Positions 7,042 to 8,538 of a stretch of DNA of 8,538 nt are shown here, piece by piece. The notes beneath the pieces were generated by a model that was not told the DNA's origin, did not search any database, and saw nothing but the letters and a program-made list of their open reading frames with translations. The stretch's first letter is position 1. Each line of letters opens with the position of its first letter. The position numbers and the translations under genes are program-made. The stretch lies in assembly GCA_049325575.1 (NCBI GenBank), contig JBMOLK010000201.1, positions 1-8,538 of the forward strand, in the 5' to 3' direction. The DNA is from JBMOLK01 sp049325575 (GTDB lineage: Bacteria; Bacillota; Clostridia; Acetivibrionales; Acetivibrionaceae).

Positions 7042-7119
7042 TATGTCAAATAGACTTATGCTTGTCTTAGGCATAACAGCAGGGGCAGTGCGGATAATTT
7101 GAAACAGGGGGCAGTAATT

Positions 7120-8244
7120 ATGGGAGAGGATAATAAGATTTTAATTAAGTATACATTGAAGGACATCAGGGCAATGAGCTTTGCCAGAAGTTATTCAGGT
7201 ATTTTTAATAAAATTCTTTTGTTTTGGTTAGGGTTTTTAATTTTGGTGTGTATAGCTTTTGTGCCGATAATTGTTGTTGCTTCGGCAGAAGATCCAGAGT
7301 TTTTGTTTATACTTCCTTTGTTGGCACTAGCTATCTTATTTTTTTCCGGTATTTTTTTGCTGCCCGGAACAATGGCTTATCTCATTCAGCGAAATAACTA
7401 CAAAAAGAGCAAACTGCTAGGTGAGCTTCAGTGTTATGAGTTTAATGAAGAAGCAGTTAGAATATCGTCTTCTTCAGGTTCCTTCTCTTTGATATGGAAT
7501 GATATATTCAAAGTTCAGGAGCTAAAGCCTGGGTTCCTGATATACAGTTCACCCGTTAAAGTTTTTATTATACCCAGAAGATGTTTTACCAGCCAGGAAC
7601 AATTGGATAAATTCCGGAGTGTGCTTTCGTCAAGGGTTGATAAAAAGAAGCTTAAACTTAAAAGGTATCACATTGGTAAGAACTCACCTGATTTTGGAGA
7701 AGTTTTATATACTGATCCCGTTGAGAAGACTTGTGAACACCATGAAGACGATCTTTTGCTTGAATTGAACTTTTCTCTTATAAGAAAAGATATATTGAGT
7801 ACAAACTTCAAGCTTTATTATACATCTCCAGGAGGACTTATAATAACTGGTATAGGTGTTCTTTCTCTTTACGGCTATGTAAGATGTCTTTTGACTCTGG
7901 GATATAACCTGTTTCCAATTTTACCTTTGGGGGTGCTTTTTACGTTCTTTGTTCCGTTTTTAATTTATATCAACTCAAGTAAACAGTTTAAAGAGGATAC
8001 AGCTTTGCAGAAGTCCTTTACATATAAGTTCTATAATGATGAATATATTGTTGAGCATCCGTCAGGCATAAACCGGATACGGTGGTCTGATCTTGTAAAA
8101 GCCAAAGAAACTAAAACGGCATTTTTATTATATATAAGTACACAGATGATCCATGTTATACCAAAGAGAGTATTTGAGCAAAACAAGGAAGGCTTAAATA
8201 CACTAGGAAAAGTAATCCGTGACAGGGTTCAAAACAGGAAGTAA
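7120..8244 (+). CDS. Membrane protein with two tandem YcxB-like units
   Basis: This 374-residue protein is built from two copies of a unit resembling the YcxB family (PF14317), whose function is unknown. Each copy has a pair of hydrophobic segments (about 30-54 and 61-89; 239-257 and 264-284) followed by a cytoplasmic beta-rich domain. The domains align well: YEFNEEAVRI...SLIWNDIFKVQELKPGFLIY...VFIIPRRCF (106-156) against YKFYNDEYIV...RIRWSDLVKAKETKTAFLLY...IHVIPKRVF (302-352). In each, the Trp (W126, W322) is exactly 26 residues before the Pro (P152, P348). A charged linker (about 174-211) joins them. I chose ATG 7120 because AGGGGG (7106-7111) is 8 bases upstream; the longer frame from TTG 7099 adds seven residues and has a poorer site. 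The gene has its own promoter and seems monocistronic. YcxB proteins are usually about half this length. Confidence 0.8.
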   Translation: MGEDNKILIKYTLKDIRAMSFARSYSGIFNKILLFWLGFLILVCIAFVPIIVVASAEDPEFLFILPLLALAILFFSGIFLLPGTMAYLIQRNNYKKSKLLGELQCYEFNEEAVRISSSSGSFSLIWNDIFKVQELKPGFLIYSSPVKVFIIPRRCFTSQEQLDKFRSVLSSRVDKKKLKLKRYHIGKNSPDFGEVLYTDPVEKTCEHHEDDLLLELNFSLIRKDILSTNFKLYYTSPGGLIITGIGVLSLYGYVRCLLTLGYNLFPILPLGVLFTFFVPFLIYINSSKQFKEDTALQKSFTYKFYNDEYIVEHPSGINRIRWSDLVKAKETKTAFLLYISTQMIHVIPKRVFEQNKEGLNTLGKVIRDRVQNRK

Positions 8245-8312
8245 AGAAGATCATATATGTATATGTATTGCTTTATACAATATAATTATTAATAGACGAG
8301 GATTATCAACTA

Positions 8313-8405
8313 TTGAGCAGCATGAGATATTATAACGGAGCAAACTCTACGCAAGTTGATTTAATGAGTAAATTTGCCAATTTTATTGAGTTGAATGTAA
8401 CATAA
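8313..8405 (+). CDS. Candidate small ORF, 30 residues
   Basis: A frame opens with TTG 8313 (in-frame ATG at 8322) and stops at TAA 8403-8405. GAGGA at 8298-8302 is 10 bases before the TTG, an acceptable ribosome binding site. The peptide (begins MSSMRYYNGANSTQVDLMSK) is mixed in composition, with no membrane segment or known motif. TATAAT at 8281-8286 could be a -10, but no good -35 matches and the leader would be only a few bases. It is not recognised and may be a chance frame. Confidence 0.22.
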   Translation: MSSMRYYNGANSTQVDLMSKFANFIELNVT

Positions 8406-8502
8406 GATTGGTGATATATTATTAAAGCTGTCGCTGATGACACCTTGATGCTGAAAGAATAAAGCTTAAGGTTGGTTGGTAAAAAGAGTCAACAAAAAAG
8501 TG

Positions 8503-8531
8503 TTGACAAAGATGAAGCGACATGTTAACAT
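8503..8531 (+). promoter_or_regulatory. Consensus sigma-A promoter reading out of the window
   Basis: TTGACA (8503-8508) and TAACAT (8526-8531) are separated by exactly 17 bases, with a run of A (8494-8499) just upstream. The downstream gene lies beyond the right edge. Such strong promoters in Clostridia often precede rRNA, tRNA or other highly expressed genes, but nothing in the window shows which. The -35 overlaps a perfect 7-bp inverted repeat, GTCAACA (8488-8494) and TGTTGAC (8501-8507), and the -10 lies in the palindrome ATGTTAACAT (8522-8531). Confidence 0.65.
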
Positions 8532-8538
8532 AAGAATC

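Noticed and set aside
7099..7119. TTG 7099 as start of the YcxB-like protein
   Set aside because: ATG 7120 has AGGGGG at 8-base spacing; the TTG has only a distant G-rich stretch.

Overview
This window is AT-rich, has short purine-rich ribosome binding sites and compact promoters, and all six clear genes lie on the + strand. Gene content and style point to a low-GC Firmicute, most likely a Clostridia member of the Ruminiclostridium/Clostridium type. That assignment is inferred from codon use, the clostridial flavour of the AMP-ligase motifs and the promoter style, not from a database match. I see no CRISPR array, insertion sequence, tRNA or rRNA gene.

Layout. Bases 1-99 hold what may be the last codons of an upstream gene. 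Bases 100-1787 are a two-gene ABC exporter: a NatA-like ATPase and an ABC-2 type permease that overlap by 4 bases. After a 134-base gap with an extended -10 promoter comes a second two-gene unit (1922-4430): a permease of the ArsP/YraQ (DUF318) type, followed 31 bases later by a membrane-anchored DUF362 protein with a C-terminal Ig-like segment. A strong hairpin terminator at 4527-4563 ends it. The next 562 bases have no convincing gene but hold a candidate promoter, and lead to a single AMP-forming fatty-acyl ligase gene (5126-6853) with its own terminator. A consensus sigma-A promoter (7013-7041) then drives a membrane protein made of two tandem YcxB-like units (7120-8244). The last 294 bases hold a weak candidate small ORF and, at the right edge, another consensus promoter pointing out of the window, perhaps toward a strongly expressed gene.

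How the genes work together. The ATPase and permease should form one exporter of unknown substrate. The DUF318 permease and DUF362 protein are probably co-transcribed and may act together at the membrane; this pair is the best candidate for an undescribed functional unit. The acyl ligase activates fatty acids, and its promoter carries a sequence resembling one half of a FapR operator, which would fit lipid control but is unproven. No single known system ties all six genes together; the window looks like ordinary chromosome with several poorly characterised membrane genes.
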